From the NCBI GenBank assembly GCA_041164825.1, contig JBEAOO010000282.1:1-6693 (forward strand): a DNA stretch of 6,693 bases, given 5' to 3'. Position 1 is the first letter of the stretch. Each line of letters starts with the position of its first letter. Positions 1-5,573 of this stretch are shown here, piece by piece. This DNA comes from JBEAOO01 sp041164825. Lineage in GTDB: Bacteria; Pseudomonadota; Gammaproteobacteria; Burkholderiales; Burkholderiaceae_C. A program made the translations under genes and the position numbers. Below the pieces are notes generated by a model, which saw only the letters and a list, made by a program, of their open reading frames with translations, had not been told where the DNA came from and did no database searches.

Positions 1-356
1 CTGCATTCCACCGTCAGGCCGTGGCGATTCAGCACGATGCGATCGCGGTCGCCAGCGTGCCGGGCATACAGCAACAAGGCCGCCCCCAACGCCAGCAACT
101 CCAGCGAGGCAAACGGCAACACCATCGTCACCCCTTGCGACCAGAAGCCGCCCGCCACCAACAGCGACAAGGCGCACACCAAACCATACCAAGCCAGCAC
201 TTGGCGAGGCGCCATGGCGCAGTGACGCTTGAGCGTCCACTCCATGGACCAGCCGGCGCCGGAGTCCGCATCAGCCTCCATCACCACACAACCAAAGCGC
301 CAAGCCTCCGAATGGAGCGCCTGTGCGTGGGGTTGATTGGCGATAACGGCAGTCAT
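1..356 (-). CDS. DUF2244 family integral membrane protein (3' end outside window)
   Basis: Reading the minus strand from ATG at 356 gives 118 residues with no stop before the window edge, so the C-terminus is missing. There is a polar N-terminus of about 40 residues, then a W-(T/S)-LKRHCAMAPRQVL segment (about 40-54). Two hydrophobic stretches follow (about 55-72 and 77-97), separated by a short FWSQGV turn, then a basic YARHAGDRDRI segment and the start of a beta-like C-terminal part. This matches DUF2244 proteins as I know them: small two-TM inner-membrane proteins of unknown function, usually about 150-170 residues. In Comamonadaceae they often lie next to cytochrome c oxidase genes (established context, not visible here). 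No clear Shine-Dalgarno precedes the ATG, so the start is less certain than the family call. The gene lies 126 bases downstream of the BioC-like gene on the same strand. Confidence 0.8.
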   Translation of the reverse strand, partial: MTAVIANQPHAQALHSEAWRFGCVVMEADADSGAGWSMEWTLKRHCAMAPRQVLAWYGLVCALSLLVAGGFWSQGVTMVLPFASLELLALGAALLLYARHAGDRDRIVLNRHGLTVEC

Positions 357-482
357 GCCTGCGAGCTTGCCACGTCCCGGGCCCCATCCGTGAGAGGGGC
401 TACCCCAGTTTTGCAGGAAAAACGCAGCCACGAGCTGGCGCGGAAACAAAGCGCGGAGCTTAACCCAGCTCAAAGAAGTGGG

Positions 483-1400
483 CTATTTTCCGCGAGGCCG
501 TTGTTGCTTGACCAAACTTCGCATGTCGTCGAGCGACACAGTGGTCGTGGGCTGCACCGACAGCTTGGGGGCCCCTTTGAAGGCATGGCCATAGCTGACC
601 TCCAGCGTCAGGGCCAATCGGCCGTCGGGCCCGGCCAGCCTGTCTTGCAGCGCGGCCAACAAACGGGCCCGCCAACGCGGCGTCCGCAGGCCCGCAAAAC
701 GCTGGGGTGACGCATTGGCGCCCAAGCCGCGCAACTCCGCCAGCAGCGCCTCGGGGCTGGCCCAGGTGAGGGTGAGCTGCTCCTGGTCCATGACCGGATC
801 AGCAAAGCCGGCGCGCACCAGCATGTCGCCGATGTCGTGCATGTCGATGAACTCGGCGGCGGCGGCGCCCCAGCCCAGTTCGCGGTAGAGCGCGCGCAGC
901 TCTTTCAGGCTGTCCGGCCCCAGGCAAGAAAACATCACGAAGCCGTCCACGGCCAGCGCGCGGTGCCAGGCGGCAATCAGGTTGGGCGGGTCGATGCTGG
1001 CGTGCAGCACCATGTTGGCCCAGAGCAGCTGTGCCCCGGTCACGCCCGAGAGATCACCCGCCACCACCTCCACGGTGGGGCCGGCCCAGCGGCGCGAGGT
1101 CCACCACGGTGCTTTGCGCTGCTCGCGGCACACCTCGCCGAGCGCTTGCGTGGGCTCCACCACCACCCGCGCCGCCCGCGGATACGCCGCGCGCAAAGGC
1201 TCGTCGCTGGCGCCCGCCACGCCCCACCACTCCACCACCCGCTCGGGCTGCAGGCGAATCACCGCCAGCCGGTCGGCCATGCGCCGCGCCACCTCGGCAT
1301 GCAGCCAGGGCGCTTCAGGGTGGGCAGCCAGGCGCTGCAAGGTGCGCACAATGGCCGCGCCGTCAATGGGCCGACGCTCGGCGGGAGGGGTGCTGGGCAT
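483..1400 (-). CDS. bioC: BioC-type malonyl-ACP O-methyltransferase, SAM motif I degenerate
   Basis: This 305-residue protein has a class I SAM-methyltransferase layout. BioC methylates malonyl-ACP with SAM so that the ester can enter fatty-acid elongation towards pimeloyl-ACP for biotin; it is cytosolic. The family signature is strongest in the second half: LLWANMVLHASIDPPNLIAAW (125-145), the FSCLGPDSLKELR strand and helix (157-169), and FIDMHDIGDMLVRAGFADPVMD (184-205), which is the BioC wording of Burkholderiales and Xanthomonadales. The usual glycine-rich SAM loop (D-x-GCGTG) is replaced by VVEWWGVAGAS (55-65); an acidic residue at 82 could still serve as the ribose-binding acid. The gene is not next to other bio genes but is divergent from comF, an arrangement I recall in related genomes. 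The ATG at 1400 is chosen because the next gene's start lies only 21 bases away. It could be a divergent BioC paralogue with altered function. Confidence 0.72.
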   Translation of the reverse strand: MPSTPPAERRPIDGAAIVRTLQRLAAHPEAPWLHAEVARRMADRLAVIRLQPERVVEWWGVAGASDEPLRAAYPRAARVVVEPTQALGEVCREQRKAPWWTSRRWAGPTVEVVAGDLSGVTGAQLLWANMVLHASIDPPNLIAAWHRALAVDGFVMFSCLGPDSLKELRALYRELGWGAAAAEFIDMHDIGDMLVRAGFADPVMDQEQLTLTWASPEALLAELRGLGANASPQRFAGLRTPRWRARLLAALQDRLAGPDGRLALTLEVSYGHAFKGAPKLSVQPTTTVSLDDMRSLVKQQRPRGK

Positions 1401-1421
1401 GGGGAGGCAGTATATTGAGCC
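1401..1421. promoter_or_regulatory. Minimal divergent promoter region between bioC and comF
   Basis: Only 21 bases separate the ATG of the BioC-like gene from the GTG of comF. An AT-rich island stands out: it reads TATATT (1411-1416) on the plus strand and TATACT (1409-1414) on the minus strand, both plausible -10 hexamers. Each lies 5-8 bases from its start codon, so transcripts would be leaderless or nearly so. No convincing -35 is visible at the right spacing on either strand. The promoter call is therefore inference from position and base composition. Confidence 0.35.
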
Positions 1422-2153
1422 GTGCCGTGGTCACGCCTCACCAAGGTTTTCAAGGTCTTGCGCCCGGGCAGTTGGGCGCTGGGCAGCGCCTGCGCGGTGT
1501 GTCGCGCCGAGGCCCTGCATCGGCTGTGTGACGACTGCCTGCGGCGCTTTGCTGCGCCCACATCACGCTGCGAGGTTTGTGCGCGCCATACGCCCAGCGG
1601 CCAGCGCCGCTGCGGACGCTGCACCACCCACCCACCACCGCTCGACGGCACGTGCGCCGCGGTCGACTACACCCACCCTTGGGACGGCCTGATCACGCGG
1701 CTGAAGTTCAACGACGGGCTCGATCTGCTGGCCGATCTGTCGCAGTTGATGCACCTGGCGCTCGCCCGCGACCACGCCGCCCGCTGCGACTGGGCCCTGC
1801 CGGTGCCACTGTCGCCGCGGCGCTTGGCCGAGCGCGGCTACAACCAATCGTGGGAGCTGGCCCGGCGGCTGGCACCCACGTGGGCCGAGCGCACCGACGC
1901 ACGGTTGCTGCTGCGCGTGCGCGACACCCCCCATCAACTGGGATTGAAGCGCAGCGAGCGCGAGACCAATGTGCGCGGCGCGTTTGCGGTGGACCCGCTG
2001 CGTGCGGGTGAGCTCAGTGGCGGCAGCGTGTTGTTGGTGGACGATGTGATGACCAGCGGCGCCACCGCGTTCGAGATCGCGCGCACCTTGCGCCAAGCCG
2101 GCGCGGCCCGCATTCACCTCGCCGTGTTGGCGCGCACACCCTTGGGTGATTGA
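1422..2153 (+). CDS. comF: ComF family protein (phosphoribosyltransferase fold)
   Basis: This 243-residue protein has the two-part ComF architecture. The N-terminal part carries four CxxC pairs (C24/C27, C36/C39, C50/C53, C64/C67), which should form zinc-binding modules. The C-terminal part is a type I phosphoribosyltransferase fold with RRLAERGYNQS (133-143) and the PRPP-binding loop VLLVDDVMTSGAT (203-215). ComF homologues are cytoplasmic and are linked to natural transformation, where they assist handling of incoming single-stranded DNA; their chemistry is not settled, and many bacteria without known competence keep the gene. The start is GTG at 1422: an in-frame TGA sits at 1416-1418, so the frame cannot extend further upstream. 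A later start (TTG at codon 13) would still keep all cysteine pairs. The gene is followed after 38 bases by trmL on the same strand, so co-transcription is likely. Confidence 0.87.
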   Translation: MPWSRLTKVFKVLRPGSWALGSACAVCRAEALHRLCDDCLRRFAAPTSRCEVCARHTPSGQRRCGRCTTHPPPLDGTCAAVDYTHPWDGLITRLKFNDGLDLLADLSQLMHLALARDHAARCDWALPVPLSPRRLAERGYNQSWELARRLAPTWAERTDARLLLRVRDTPHQLGLKRSERETNVRGAFAVDPLRAGELSGGSVLLVDDVMTSGATAFEIARTLRQAGAARIHLAVLARTPLGD

Positions 2154-2191
2154 GCGCAACAGGTGCTTGCAGCCACGACAATGCCCGCACC

Positions 2192-2662
2192 ATGTTCAAC
2201 ATCGTGCTGGTTCACCCCGAGATTCCGCCCAACACGGGCAACGTCATTCGCCTGGCGGCCAACACCGGCTGCGCGCTGCACCTGATCGAGCCCCTGGGCT
2301 TCTCGATGGACGACCGCCTGCTGCGCCGCGCCGGGCTCGATTACCACGAGTACGCGCCAGTGCAGCGCCACGCCTCGTGGGACGCGTTCATCGCCACCCA
2401 GCAGCCCGAGCCCTCGCGCCTCTTCGGCATGACCACACGCGGCAGCCGGCCAGCGCACACGGTGGCGTTTCAGGCTGGTGATTGGTTGGTGTTTGGCTCA
2501 GAAACCGCCGGCCTGCCGCCCGCGCTGCGCGACAACTTGGCACCCGAGCAGCGCTTGCGCCTGCCCATGCGCGAGGGCCAACGCAGCCTCAACCTGAGCA
2601 ATGCGGTGGCGGTGACGGTGTTCGAGGCTTGGCGGCAAAACGGCTTCGGCGGCGCGGTCTGA
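2192..2662 (+). CDS. trmL: tRNA (cytidine/uridine-34-2'-O)-methyltransferase TrmL
   Basis: This 156-residue protein matches the length of E. coli TrmL (157). TrmL is a SPOUT-class (TrmD/SpoU, alpha/beta knot) enzyme that uses SAM to methylate the ribose 2'-OH of the wobble base in leucine tRNAs. Visible motifs are N-terminal MFNIVLVHPEIPPNTGN and IRLAANTG (1-26), RRAGLDYHEY (45-54), FGSETAGLP (101-109), and the knot motif RLPMREGQRSLNLSNAVAV with VFEAWRQ (123-149). The ATG at 2192 is preferred because homologues begin at M-x-NIVL. An in-frame TTG at 2150 would add 14 residues of no family similarity and would overlap the comF stop. A possible -10 (GACAAT, 2177-2182) lies 9 bases before the ATG, without a clear -35. 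Downstream, the transcript heads into the inverted-repeat element. Confidence 0.94.
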   Translation: MFNIVLVHPEIPPNTGNVIRLAANTGCALHLIEPLGFSMDDRLLRRAGLDYHEYAPVQRHASWDAFIATQQPEPSRLFGMTTRGSRPAHTVAFQAGDWLVFGSETAGLPPALRDNLAPEQRLRLPMREGQRSLNLSNAVAVTVFEAWRQNGFGGAV

Positions 2663-2665
2663 GTC

Positions 2666-2683
2666 GCCTTCGCGTTTGAAGGC
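2666..2683 (+). other. Short hairpin just after trmL
   Basis: GCCTTC (2666-2671) and GAAGGC (2678-2683) form a perfect six-base stem with a GCGTTT loop, beginning three bases after the trmL stop. There is no T-tract after it, so it is not a typical intrinsic terminator. It may mark the trmL mRNA end or be chance. The rest of the gap up to 2753 shows nothing I can name. Confidence 0.3.
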
Positions 2684-2753
2684 ATCAACCACGCAGCGAG
2701 CGGCGGGGCCGTTCTAGGTGCCGAGGCGGACCGTATCGCGAAGCTTGCGCGAA

Positions 2754-2847
2754 GAGCGCTGAGCCGCATTCGATTTGCTCCGTGTCCTCCGCCGGCCTGC
2801 GGCCGGCTCCCCCTTGACCTGCGCAAATCGAATGCGGCTCAGCGCTC
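2754..2847 (+). repeat. Hairpin 1 of copy A: 25-base perfect stem
   Basis: The left arm (2754-2778) and right arm (2823-2847) are perfect reverse complements over 25 bases. The 44-base loop (2779-2822) contains a nested perfect 7-base hairpin, GCCGGCC-TGC-GGCCGGC (2791-2807). It is flanked by TCCGTGTCCTCC (2779-2790) and by CCCCCTTGACCT (2809-2820). The plus-strand trmL transcript would meet this hairpin first. There is no following T-tract, so simple rho-independent termination is not indicated. Confidence 0.85.
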
Positions 2848-2895
2848 CCTGAACCCGTGGTGGCATGCCACGAGGACGAACGCCACGATGTTTAT

Positions 2896-3002
2896 GGGGC
2901 GGTGATGGGCCGGGCCGATGTGCGGAGGTCAAGGGGGAATGGAACGACCGCAGGGAGGGCCAGGAGGACACGGAGCACATCGGCCCGGCCCAGCACTGCC
3001 CT
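2896..3002 (-). repeat. Hairpin 2 of copy A: inverted partner
   Basis: An 18-base perfect core (2906-2923 with 2975-2992) extends outward to about 28 base pairs (2896-2923 with 2975-3002) with one mismatch (2905/2993) and two G-T pairs. Read on the minus strand, the loop begins TCCGTGTCCTCC (2963-2974) and ends CCCCCTTGACCT, the same blocks as hairpin 1. The loop centre differs, keeping only CCTGCGG-like similarity and no perfect inner stem. It lies 28 bases beyond the gpsA stop codon, so the gpsA transcript would meet this hairpin first. Confidence 0.8.
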
Positions 3003-3030
3003 CGCCCCTGTCTTCGAGCGGGAAGCGAAC

Positions 3031-4023
3031 TCAGACCGCTTCAGGCCGGGCTTGGCGACCCATCAATTGTTCGAGTGCGGCGCCTGGCGTGATCTGCCCT
3101 TGCAGCACCGCCACCACGCCGGCTGTGATCGGCATGTCCACCCCCACCGATTGCGCACGCTGCAGCACCGTGGCGGCGCTGTAGGCGCCCTCGGCCACGT
3201 GGCCCAGTTCGGCCAGGATCTGCGGCAGGCCCAGGCCCTGCGCCAGCAGCAAACCGACCTTGCGGTTGCGGCTCAAATCGCCGGTGGCCGTGAGCACCAG
3301 ATCGCCCAAACCGCTCAGCCCCATGAAGGTCTCGGCCTTGGCGCCCAAGGCCACGCCCAAACGCGTCATCTCGGCCAAGCCGCGGGTGATCAGCGCGGCG
3401 CGGGCGTTCAGGCCCAGGCTCATGCCATCGGCAATGCCGGTGGCAATGGCCAGCACGTTTTTCACCGCGCCGCCCACCTCCACGCCCACCGGGTCGGTGG
3501 CGGTGTAGACGCGCACGCTGTCGCTGTGGAAGGCACGCACAGCGTCGGCGCTCAAGGCCGCATCGGTGCTGGCTGCCACCAGCGCAGTGGGCTGGCCGCG
3601 CGCCACTTCGAGCGCAAAACTCGGCCCGCTGAGCACGCCCACGCGCAGACTTGGCGCCACGCGCGCCGCCACCTCGTGGCCCAGCGCCCCCGTGCCCTTC
3701 TCAAAGCCCTTGCACAGCCACAACACCCCCGGCGCATCGGCACCGCTGGGCACGCGTGCCAGCACCTCGGCGAGCGCCGCCATCGGCGTGGCCACGATCA
3801 ACAAACCGCCACGCGCATGCGCCATCGCGGCGTCAAAGTCGTGGCCGATTTGCAGCGCGGCAGGCAGCGCCACATCGGGCAGATAGCGCGCATTTCGGCG
3901 CGTCGCGGCCATGGCTTGCGCCTGCGCCGCATCGCGCGCCCACAACAAGGTGGGCCGGCGTTCGCAAGCGCTCAAGGCCAGGGCCGTGCCCCAGGCGCCG
4001 GCGCCGAGAAGGGTGATGTTCAT
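3031..4023 (-). CDS. gpsA: NAD(P)H-dependent glycerol-3-phosphate dehydrogenase
   Basis: This 330-residue cytosolic enzyme reduces dihydroxyacetone phosphate to sn-glycerol-3-phosphate, the backbone for phospholipid synthesis. The N-terminal Rossmann fold opens with MNITLLGAGAWGTALA (NAD loop GAGAWG, 8-13). Further family motifs are the KGFEKG segment (105-110), LSGPSFALEVARGQPTA (131-147), GGAVKNVLAIATGIADG with the expected catalytic lysine at 188 (184-200), GLSGLGDLVLTATG (235-248) and SRNRKVG (251-257). Length matches the family (330-340). The ATG at 4023 is chosen because homologues start M-(K/N)-I-x-x-LGAG; a TTG two codons upstream (4029) is possible but less likely. No Shine-Dalgarno is visible, and the start sits just 8 bases beyond the T-tract of the secB terminator. 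Transcription of gpsA must therefore come from read-through or from a promoter inside secB. Confidence 0.95.
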   Translation of the reverse strand: MNITLLGAGAWGTALALSACERRPTLLWARDAAQAQAMAATRRNARYLPDVALPAALQIGHDFDAAMAHARGGLLIVATPMAALAEVLARVPSGADAPGVLWLCKGFEKGTGALGHEVAARVAPSLRVGVLSGPSFALEVARGQPTALVAASTDAALSADAVRAFHSDSVRVYTATDPVGVEVGGAVKNVLAIATGIADGMSLGLNARAALITRGLAEMTRLGVALGAKAETFMGLSGLGDLVLTATGDLSRNRKVGLLLAQGLGLPQILAELGHVAEGAYSAATVLQRAQSVGVDMPITAGVVAVLQGQITPGAALEQLMGRQARPEAV

Positions 4024-4031
4024 GGGCAATG

Positions 4032-4070
4032 AAAAACGCCGCGGCTGCCGGCAAACGACAGCCGCGGCGT
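4032..4070 (-). terminator. Intrinsic terminator after secB, directly before gpsA
   Basis: On the minus strand a perfect 12-base stem (4059-4070 with 4036-4047, arm ACGCCGCGGCTG) encloses an 11-base loop and runs straight into TTTTT (4036-4032). It begins 11 bases after the secB stop. This is a textbook rho-independent terminator. Its odd feature is that the gpsA ATG follows only 8 bases after the T-tract. Confidence 0.9.
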
Positions 4071-4081
4071 CATGCGGTTCA

Positions 4082-4552
4082 TCAGTTCAGCGTGGGGCTG
4101 GCAGCTTGCTCTTGCTGCTCTTGCTGGGCCTGTTGCGCTTCAAACATGGCCTGGAAGTTCACTTCCGACAGCACCACCGGCGGGAAGCCAGCGCGGGTGC
4201 ACACGTCCGAGATGATGGCGCGCAGGTACGGGTAGATCATGCCCGGGCACGCAATGCCAACGATGCCTTGCAGCTGGTCGTCGGGGATGTTGCGGATCTC
4301 GAAGATGCCGGCTTGTTTGGCTTCAACCAGAAACAGCGTCTTGTCGGCCACCTTGGTGGTGACGGTGGCGGTCACGGTCACTTCATAGATGCCGTCGGCC
4401 ACGGTGCTGGCGCCGAGTTGCAGGTTGATGTCGACTTGCGGCTGAGCTTGCTCCAGCAGGATCTGCGGCGAGTTCGGTTGCTCCAGCGACAAATCCTTCA
4501 GGTACATGCGCTGGATCTGGAACACGGGGGTCAGGTTGTTGTCGTCAGCCAT
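4082..4552 (-). CDS. secB: Protein-export chaperone SecB
   Basis: This 156-residue protein matches the size of E. coli SecB (155). SecB is a cytosolic tetrameric chaperone that holds preproteins unfolded and delivers them to SecA. Visible family features are FQIQRMYLKDLSLEQPNSP (11-29), the beta-strand repeat around YEVTVTATVTT (56-66), KTLFLVEAKQAGIFEIRNI (71-89), the CPGMIYPYLRAIISDVCTRAGFPPVVLSEVNF block (102-133), and an acidic and glutamine-rich tail (138-150). The ATG at 4552 gives the normal N-terminus MADDNNLTPVFQIQR; only a weak purine-rich ribosome site (ACGAG) precedes it. It lies between two intrinsic terminators, one ending grxC upstream and one after its own stop, so it can be a single-gene transcription unit. 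Confidence 0.96.
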   Translation of the reverse strand: MADDNNLTPVFQIQRMYLKDLSLEQPNSPQILLEQAQPQVDINLQLGASTVADGIYEVTVTATVTTKVADKTLFLVEAKQAGIFEIRNIPDDQLQGIVGIACPGMIYPYLRAIISDVCTRAGFPPVVLSEVNFQAMFEAQQAQQEQQEQAASPTLN

Positions 4553-4576
4553 GGAATGCTCGTTATCTGGGGTTGG

Positions 4577-4604
4577 AGTCTGAGGTGCGAATCTCAGTTG
4601 TCAA
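4577..4604 (-). promoter_or_regulatory. Candidate secB promoter
   Basis: On the minus strand a perfect -35 consensus TTGACA (4604-4599) is followed after 16 bases by a weak -10, CAGACT (4582-4577), about 25 bases before the secB ATG. The -35 overlaps the T-tract of the grxC terminator. The -35 match and the placement between terminator and gene support the call; the poor -10 limits it. Confidence 0.45.
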
Positions 4605-4633
4605 AAGGCCCGCCACCAGGAGGTGGACGGGCC
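4603..4633 (-). terminator. Intrinsic terminator after grxC
   Basis: On the minus strand GGCCCG-(T)-CCACC pairs with GGTGG-CGGGCC (4633-4607) around a TCCT loop, with one bulged T. TTTT (4606-4603) follows. It lies 59 bases after the grxC stop codon and separates the rhodanese-grxC unit from secB. Confidence 0.82.
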
Positions 4634-4692
4634 GGTGCGGGGGCGATTATGACTGCGCCACACGGACAGCCGCGTGACAGCGCACCCCAGGT

Positions 4693-4956
4693 TCAGGCGG
4701 CGCCAGCCAGCAGCGGCAGCAGGCCACCACGCTGGTCCAGCGCGATCAGGTCATCGCAACCACCCACATGGGTGTCGCCAATGAAGATTTGCGGCACGGT
4801 GCGGCGGCCGGTGGTCTGCATCATCGCGTCGCGCGCTTGCGGGTCGAGGTCGATGCGCACTTCTTCAATGGCCTCGACACCGCGCTGCTTGAGCAGCATC
4901 TTGGCGCGCTGGCAGTAGGGGCACACCTGCGTGGTGTACATCTTCACGGCTTGCAT
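4693..4956 (-). CDS. grxC: Glutaredoxin 3 (GrxC)
   Basis: This 87-residue protein is a dithiol glutaredoxin that reduces disulfides and glutathionylated proteins with glutathione in the cytosol. The active site CPYC is at 12-15, preceded by VKMYTTQV. The cis-proline motif RTVPQIFIG (52-60) and the glutathione-binding GGCDDL segment (65-70) are intact, and the length is close to E. coli Grx3 (83). The ATG at 4956 is chosen because a purine-rich AAAGAAAG lies a suitable distance upstream and homologues start there; an upstream in-frame ATG at 4986 would add ten residues with no family match and overlap the end of the rhodanese gene. It follows the rhodanese gene after 32 bases on the same strand, so the two are probably co-transcribed. 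A terminator follows at 4603-4633. Confidence 0.94.
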   Translation of the reverse strand: MQAVKMYTTQVCPYCQRAKMLLKQRGVEAIEEVRIDLDPQARDAMMQTTGRRTVPQIFIGDTHVGGCDDLIALDQRGGLLPLLAGAA

Positions 4957-4988
4957 GGGTCGTCTTTCTTTGAGGGCACACCGCAAGC

Positions 4989-5399
4989 TCAGGCTTGCGA
5001 TTCCACCGGCAGATTGGCTTCACGCCAAGCGGCCAAGCCACCGGCGAGCGATTGGGCGTTGGCGTAGCCCAGCTTTTGCAGCGTAGCGACCGCACGGCTT
5101 GAGCGTGCGCCGCTCTGGCACAGCACCACCAGAGGCAGGGACTTGTTCTTGGGCAAGTCGCTCGATGCTTCGAGCCCAGCCAGCGGGATGTTCTTGGCAT
5201 TGCCCGGGTGGCCGCTGGCGTACTCGGCCGGCTCGCGCACGTCGATCAACACCGCCTTCTCGCGGTTGATCAAACGCACGGCTTCGGCCGGCGACACGCC
5301 ACCGCCCGTGGCCGCACCCATGATCATGGGTTGCAGCAAAAGAGCGCCTGAGACCAGGGCCATGGCGATCAGAAACCAGTTGTCGATGAGAAATTGCAC
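4989..5399 (-). CDS. Membrane-anchored rhodanese-like protein
   Basis: This 136-residue protein has one N-terminal membrane segment (about 8-28, after MQFLIDNW) and a single rhodanese domain (about 36-133). The domain shows AVLIDVREPAEYASGHPGNAKNIPL (49-73) and the active loop CQSGARS with the catalytic cysteine at 94 (94-100), then GYANAQSLAGGLAAWREANLPV (111-132). Rhodaneses carry persulfide on this cysteine for sulfur transfer; the true acceptor here is unknown. The topology should place the domain on one face of the inner membrane; which face cannot be told. The GTG at 5399 is chosen because relatives begin M-x-FLIDNWF, and an AGGCGA lies about 10 bases upstream. The open frame extends much further upstream, but that part is antisense to gpmA and has no similarity. 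It probably forms an operon with grxC. Confidence 0.9.
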   Translation of the reverse strand: MQFLIDNWFLIAMALVSGALLLQPMIMGAATGGGVSPAEAVRLINREKAVLIDVREPAEYASGHPGNAKNIPLAGLEASSDLPKNKSLPLVVLCQSGARSSRAVATLQKLGYANAQSLAGGLAAWREANLPVESQA

Positions 5400-5486
5400 G
5401 CGGATCGCCTGAGTGGGTGTGCGGTGAGGGGTGCCAGCGGGATGCCGCACCCACCGCACGTTGAAGGGGGTTCGTAACAGCCAGCG

Positions 5487-5496
5487 ATTATAGAAT
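5487..5496. promoter_or_regulatory. Overlapping divergent -10 boxes for rhodanese and gpmA
   Basis: The minus strand has a perfect TATAAT (5492-5487), about 88 bases before the rhodanese GTG. The same island reads TATAGA/TAGAAT on the plus strand (5489-5496), about 78 bases before the gpmA ATG. It is the only AT-rich spot in the 174-base divergent gap. No good -35 was found at 16-18 bases for either direction, so the exact promoters remain unproven. A small CCGGG-TTGAT-CCCGG hairpin (5508-5522) lies in what would be the gpmA leader. Confidence 0.45.
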
Positions 5497-5573
5497 TTGA
5501 AGTTGTGCCGGGTTGATCCCGGGACATGGACGTTTTCAACCCCGTCTCTCCTCAACCTCCACCGGGCCTGCCC

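Larger units (their letters stand above)
2754..3002. repeat. Composite two-hairpin intergenic repeat, copy A
   Basis: A 249-base non-coding element fills most of the gap between the convergent genes trmL and gpsA. It has two long hairpins in opposite orientation (2754-2847 and 2896-3002) joined by a 48-base linker that holds the 12-base palindrome GTGGCATGCCAC (2860-2871). Both hairpin loops carry TCCGTGTCCTCC next to one arm and CCCCCTTGACCT next to the other, read on the plus strand in the first hairpin and on the minus strand in the second. Stem sequences are unrelated between the two hairpins. A second copy starts at 6523. No transposase, target duplication or reading frame is recognisable in it. 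I do not recognise it as a named family; it is REP/REPIN-like only in the broad sense of paired inverted intergenic units. Confidence 0.85.

Noticed and set aside
456..471. GAGCT/AGCTC hairpin after the BioC-like gene as terminator
   Set aside because: The five-base stem has no T-tract in the right direction.
2150..2191. Upstream TTG start for trmL
   Set aside because: The extra 14 residues have no family counterpart, and the frame would overlap the comF stop; ATG at 2192 gives the normal N-terminus.
2754..3002. Integron attC sites or a CRISPR array
   Set aside because: There are no GTTRRRY/RYYYAAC boxes, no integrase and no short direct repeats with spacers.
2754..3002. Insertion sequence or MITE
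   Set aside because: There is no transposase and no visible target duplication; the two hairpins within one unit have different stems. A mobile origin is not excluded but cannot be supported here.
2857..4032. 391-residue open frame on the plus strand
   Set aside because: It is antisense to gpsA and spans the repeat element. Its composition is arginine-, alanine- and histidine-rich, as expected for a GC-rich shadow frame, while gpsA has clear family motifs.
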